Origin: Marinilabilia rubra
Lineage (GTDB): Bacteria > Bacteroidota > Bacteroidia > Bacteroidales > Marinilabiliaceae
Direction of reading: 5' to 3'
DNA: 64,000 nucleotides
Assembly: GCF_003121985.1 (NCBI RefSeq)
Contig: NZ_QEWP01000011.1
Coordinates: forward strand, 1 to 64,000
The translations under genes were made by a program, and so were the position numbers. Within the stretch, counting starts at the first letter, position 1, and each line of letters starts with the position of its first letter. Under the pieces are notes generated by a model, which saw only the letters and a list, made by a program, of their open reading frames with translations, made no database searches and was not told the origin of the DNA. Below, in pieces: positions 61,443-64,000 of the stretch.

Positions 61443-61518
61443 TTCAAGAATTATCCATTAATTCTCGAAAAATTCCAACTAATTCCAGGAGATTCCAGTA
61501 GATTTTGGAAGATTCCAA
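61443..61518. repeat. Helically phased ATTCCA repeat (10-bp period)
   Basis: ATTCCA or close variants start at 61443 (ATTCAA), 61453 (TATCCA), 61462 (ATTCTC), 61473, 61483, 61493, 61503 (ATTTTG) and 61513: all but one at exact 10-bp steps. The stretch lies about 165 bp upstream of the XRE gene, in the gene-free DNA 61070-61680. Confidence 0.7.
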
Positions 61519-61640
61519 TTTTGCCGGTTACAAAAAGATCTGCAAATATTGCAGCATAAAAGAGAATGTTTTGTTTTTATAGATTTTAAATAGAGAACAA
61601 ATTCAATCAAATATATGTTACATTATTGCTTGTTGTTGAA

Positions 61641-61650
61641 AACAATTGTT
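61641..61650 (+). promoter_or_regulatory. Candidate XRE operator
   Basis: A perfect 10-bp palindrome AACAATTGTT lies 31 bp before the XRE start codon, enclosed by an outer inverted pair GTTACA (from 61617) and TGTAAC (to 61660). It suits autoregulation by the dimeric HTH protein. Confidence 0.45.
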
Positions 61651-61680
61651 ATTTTGTAACAAACAAATCAATAAAAACCC

Positions 61681-62016
61681 ATGAAAGAAATTATTGGTAA
61701 AAATATCGCTAATTTGCGTAATATCCAAGGCCTTACTCAGGATAACCTGGCTGCCTACCTGGGTGTTTCCCGTGTGCAGATATCTCATTATGAAAGAGGT
61801 GAAAGAGATATTTCCGTAACAGAGCTTAATAAATTAGCTGATTTATTCGGGGTTGAATTGTCAGATCTGTTGGAAGAAAATTTAGAGATGCAGAAACTGA
61901 ACCTGGCTTTTGCTTTTAGAAGTAAAAACACAGAGTCGGATTTGGAGTACATCGCTTCGTTTAAAAAAGTCGTCCGGAATTATTTAAAAATGGAACGTTT
62001 AGAAAATGCATTATAA
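61681..62016 (+). CDS. XRE-family HTH transcriptional regulator
   Basis: The 111-residue protein has an N-terminal HTH_3 domain (about 6-62): NIANLRNIQGLTQDNLAAYL, GVSRVQISHYERGERDISV. A helical C-terminal part of about 45 residues follows. The gene overlaps the metallopeptidase gene by 11 bp, so the two are translationally coupled. It probably represses its own operon, and may be the target of the peptidase, as in ImmR/ImmA and DdrO/IrrE pairs. Confidence 0.92.
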   Translation: MKEIIGKNIANLRNIQGLTQDNLAAYLGVSRVQISHYERGERDISVTELNKLADLFGVELSDLLEENLEMQKLNLAFAFRSKNTESDLEYIASFKKVVRNYLKMERLENAL

Positions 62017-62731
62017 AATAGAGAAAGAAGCCTCCGAATTCAGGGCAAAGTACGGATTTGCTAATTTCGACCCAATCAGGCTAAAAAGTCTTTTATTAAA
62101 GCTTAATGTGATAACACTCTTTAAGCCTCTTTCAGAAAACTTCTCCGGAATGGCTGTAAAAGTAGAAAACGCTCGTTTTATGCTTATTAATTCCAACCAT
62201 TCATTGGGAAGACAGCATTTTTCTATCAGTCATGAATTATACCATCTTTTTATTCAGGAAAACTTTACGCCACATCACTGTTCTGCCGGCTCTTTCAACA
62301 GGAAAGATTCCACAGAATATCAGGCAGATTTATTTGCTGCACACCTGTTAATGCCCAAAGAAGGAATTATTAGCTTAATACCGGATCACGAATTGGGCAA
62401 GGATAAAATCTCACTTGAAACTATCTTAAAAGTAGAGCACTATTTCAGCTGTTCAAGAAAAGCACTACTGATAAGGTTTAAAGAGCTGGGGTTAATTTCT
62501 TCCAAAACTATCGATAACTTTAAATCAGATATTATTCTGTCTGCCAGAAAACATGGATATTACGATTCTCTTTACCGGCCAGGCAATAAAGATGTTGTTA
62601 TCGGAGATTTTGGTTCTTTAGCAAAGAGACTTTTTGACAAAGAAAAAATCTCTGAGGGACATTATCTGGAATTAATGAATAGCATCGGCTTTGATGCCTT
62701 AACGAACACCAATGCCGATGAAGTCAATTGA
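62006..62731 (+). CDS. ImmA/IrrE family metallo-endopeptidase
   Basis: The 241-residue protein has the zinc motif H76-E77-L-Y-H80 in SISHELYHLF, and the third ligand region DSTEYQADLFAAHLLMPKEG, the family hallmark. Upstream FSGMAVKVENARFMLINSNH forms the typical strands. It would cut the adjacent XRE repressor after a signal. The C-terminal part (about 160-240) is helical and may sense that signal. It overlaps the genes on both sides. Confidence 0.93.
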   Translation: MHYKIEKEASEFRAKYGFANFDPIRLKSLLLKLNVITLFKPLSENFSGMAVKVENARFMLINSNHSLGRQHFSISHELYHLFIQENFTPHHCSAGSFNRKDSTEYQADLFAAHLLMPKEGIISLIPDHELGKDKISLETILKVEHYFSCSRKALLIRFKELGLISSKTIDNFKSDIILSARKHGYYDSLYRPGNKDVVIGDFGSLAKRLFDKEKISEGHYLELMNSIGFDALTNTNADEVN

Positions 62732-63233
62732 TAGAAAGAAAAAAATAATTGTAGATGCGGATGTAATCATTCATTTTTCCAAAGGTGAACAGCTGTTTTT
62801 ACTTACCCGGATATTTCCTAATCAACTGTACATAGTAAAGGACGTATTTCTGGAGGTTTTTAAGGGACCACTTAGAACTGAAATAGAAAGGCTGTTGAAT
62901 ATGTCCTTACTAAAGGAATTAGATTTTTCATCAGATCTGGAAGTCATCATGGAGTATGCTCGTCTGAAGAAAAAATTTGGTCCCGGAGAGAGTGCTTGTA
63001 TGGCCTATTGCAAATTTCATCGAGATGTGTTAGCCAGCAGCAATTTAAAAGATATCAGGAAATACTGCGAAGAGAATGAAATCGCTTATCTGACCACTAT
63101 GGATTTCATTGAAGCTGCCTATGAGACTGGATTACTTTCTGAAAAAGAATGTGATACTTTCATCAATAATGTGATCACCAAAGGCAGTAAATTGCCAAAT
63201 AAAACTTTCGTTGAATACAGAAAGGCCCGCTAA
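62712..63233 (+). CDS. PIN-domain-like protein (DUF3368-like)
   Basis: The 173-residue protein has the spaced acidic residues of a PIN ribonuclease: IIVDADVIIHF (Asp15, Asp17), Glu48 in DVFLEVFKGP, GPGESACMAYC (Glu93) and SSNLKDIRKYCEEN (Asp114). It may cleave RNA and act as the toxin of the module, with the XRE and ImmA proteins as control. It starts inside the ImmA gene (20-bp overlap); an ATG at 62718 is also possible. No VapB-type antitoxin is present. Confidence 0.75.
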   Translation: MPMKSIDRKKKIIVDADVIIHFSKGEQLFLLTRIFPNQLYIVKDVFLEVFKGPLRTEIERLLNMSLLKELDFSSDLEVIMEYARLKKKFGPGESACMAYCKFHRDVLASSNLKDIRKYCEENEIAYLTTMDFIEAAYETGLLSEKECDTFINNVITKGSKLPNKTFVEYRKAR

Positions 63234-63416
63234 ATTTATGACAATCCCGGTTCTTTGATGTTAACCATTCGGCCTCCCATGTATTGTAAAACTAAAGAAT
63301 TGCGCACAGGATAAATCTTTTATATGCCAACACTTGTGATTTTCTATGTCTAACTGGAATCGGTTGAATTTTTCTACCCTTTATTGGATTGCTTCCTGTT
63401 TTGAGCCGGATATTAA

Positions 63417-63486
63417 GAAAAAAGAAAGGCCTGCCGGCATTCCGACAAGCCCTTCAACCTTAACTCTAACCCAATGCGAAAATAAG
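63417..63486. repeat. Terminator-containing direct repeat, copy 2
   Basis: AAAGGCCTGCCGG-CATT-CCGACAAGCCCTT, then AACCTTAACTCTAACCC and GCGAAAATA, matching 60115-60185 with a few substitutions. It lies 180 bp beyond the PIN gene. The rest of the gap 63234-63545 holds no gene. Confidence 0.75.
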
Positions 63487-63545
63487 AATGACTGCAGAGG
63501 TGTACAAACCTATTTTATACTTTTTTTGGAAGTTTCTTTGTAAAT

Positions 63546-64000
63546 TTAAAGAGATATCAAAACCCGTGTACCGAAGCCTTCTGAATAAGAACCATCTTCA
63601 ATTTTGAAATTGATATTCCTGTTTTTTTGTTTATTAAATAATTCAATATATTCCGTAATGGTTCTAATTCCTTTTCCGGTCGAATGAGTATTGTTTTGCT
63701 TTGCTTTAATTCTGCCGATTCCGTCGTCTTCAATTGTAATTAAAGGATTGTTGTTTTTTGGTGAAATGGATATTTTCACTGAGCCTCCTTCTAGTTTAGA
63801 AGAAATTCCATGTTTCAAAGAATTTTCAACAAATACCTGGATGATCATTTTGGGGACTTCGATTTTCATGTCAACTGATTCATCTAGCTCAATTGTGTAT
63901 TCTAATTTCTCTCCAAAACGGTTTTTTTCAATTGATAGATATTGCTCTACAAATTCAATTTCTTCTTTTAGCATTAGAGATTGTGCTTTAGCTTTGACCA
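63546..64000 (-). CDS. Sensor histidine kinase, LytS type, C-terminal part (cut by the window end)
   Basis: The frame stays open to base 64000, so only the C-terminal 151 residues or so are seen. EEIEFVEQYLSIEKNRFGEK is the classic link after the phospho-accepting histidine in LytS/YehU kinases, MIIQVFVENSLKHGI is the N box, and TIEDDGIGRIKAKQNNTHST with GKGIRTITEYIEL the G boxes. The His_kinase domain, sensor part and start lie outside. A LytTR response regulator is expected next to it. Confidence 0.9.
   Translation of the reverse strand, partial: VKAKAQSLMLKEEIEFVEQYLSIEKNRFGEKLEYTIELDESVDMKIEVPKMIIQVFVENSLKHGISSKLEGGSVKISISPKNNNPLITIEDDGIGRIKAKQNNTHSTGKGIRTITEYIELFNKQKNRNINFKIEDGSYSEGFGTRVLISL

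Overview
This 64 kb window is chromosomal DNA of a Bacteroidota bacterium. Supporting evidence is the low GC content, several TTG-N19..21-TAnnTTTG promoters (clearest before the sigma factor at 29663 and the LacI gene at 18694), mostly absent Shine-Dalgarno sites, many lipoboxes, and families typical of the phylum (DUF6261, DUF4251, DUF4097, DUF4861, NTP_transf_5-like). A Marinilabiliales-type marine or anaerobic relative is my guess, not a demonstration.

Layout. 1-5.6 kb: DUF6261 gene, two kinds of tandem repeat (203-bp and 42-bp periods), a Fic protein, a small transaldolase/FSA and a DUF4251 protein. 5.7-22.8 kb: a hexuronate regulon. On the minus strand lie uxaC, a UxuB-like SDR, a PfkB/KdgK-like kinase, a LarA-family nickel epimerase homologue, gnd, a DctPQM TRAP transporter, a LacI regulator and uxaE. 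Divergently on the plus strand lie a second LacI regulator, kduI, kduD and a DUF4861 lipoprotein. Together they import uronates, isomerise glucuronate and galacturonate (linked by UxaE) to fructuronate, reduce it to mannonate, and process unsaturated uronates via KduI/KduD. The LarA homologue next to gnd suggests a mannonate-to-gluconate branch into the pentose phosphate pathway. No mannonate dehydratase or KDPG aldolase is in the window.

23-32.8 kb: housekeeping and stress genes (FKBP, MnmD, DinB, MTA/SAH nucleosidase, PsiE-like, ECF sigma, fRMsr, a pteridine-reductase-like SDR with folB and folK). 32.9-39.1 kb: GH15 hydrolase divergent from a trehalose-6-phosphate synthase/phosphatase fusion, then hflK-hflC. 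39.4-46.1 kb: one 2241-residue protein combining a fold-type-I PLP aminotransferase-like region with a P-loop (HprK/PEPCK-like) region. This is the most unusual gene here. 46-57 kb: DUF4097, S37-like peptidase, patatin, ATP-grasp-like, lipoproteins, flavin reductase-rubredoxin, SRAP and DUF502 genes.

57-64 kb is accessory: ParA with a small partner and RNase HI, an AAA ATPase with DUF4143-like C-terminus, a cold-shock-like protein, an overlapping XRE / ImmA-IrrE / PIN operon lying between two direct copies of a terminator-like repeat, and a LytS-type histidine kinase cut by the window end. The intergenic DNA is rich in dispersed repeats, including a 144-bp MITE-like insertion with terminal inverted repeats and an 8-bp target duplication, for which an empty site exists at 49.4 kb. 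No tRNA, rRNA, CRISPR array or complete insertion sequence was found.
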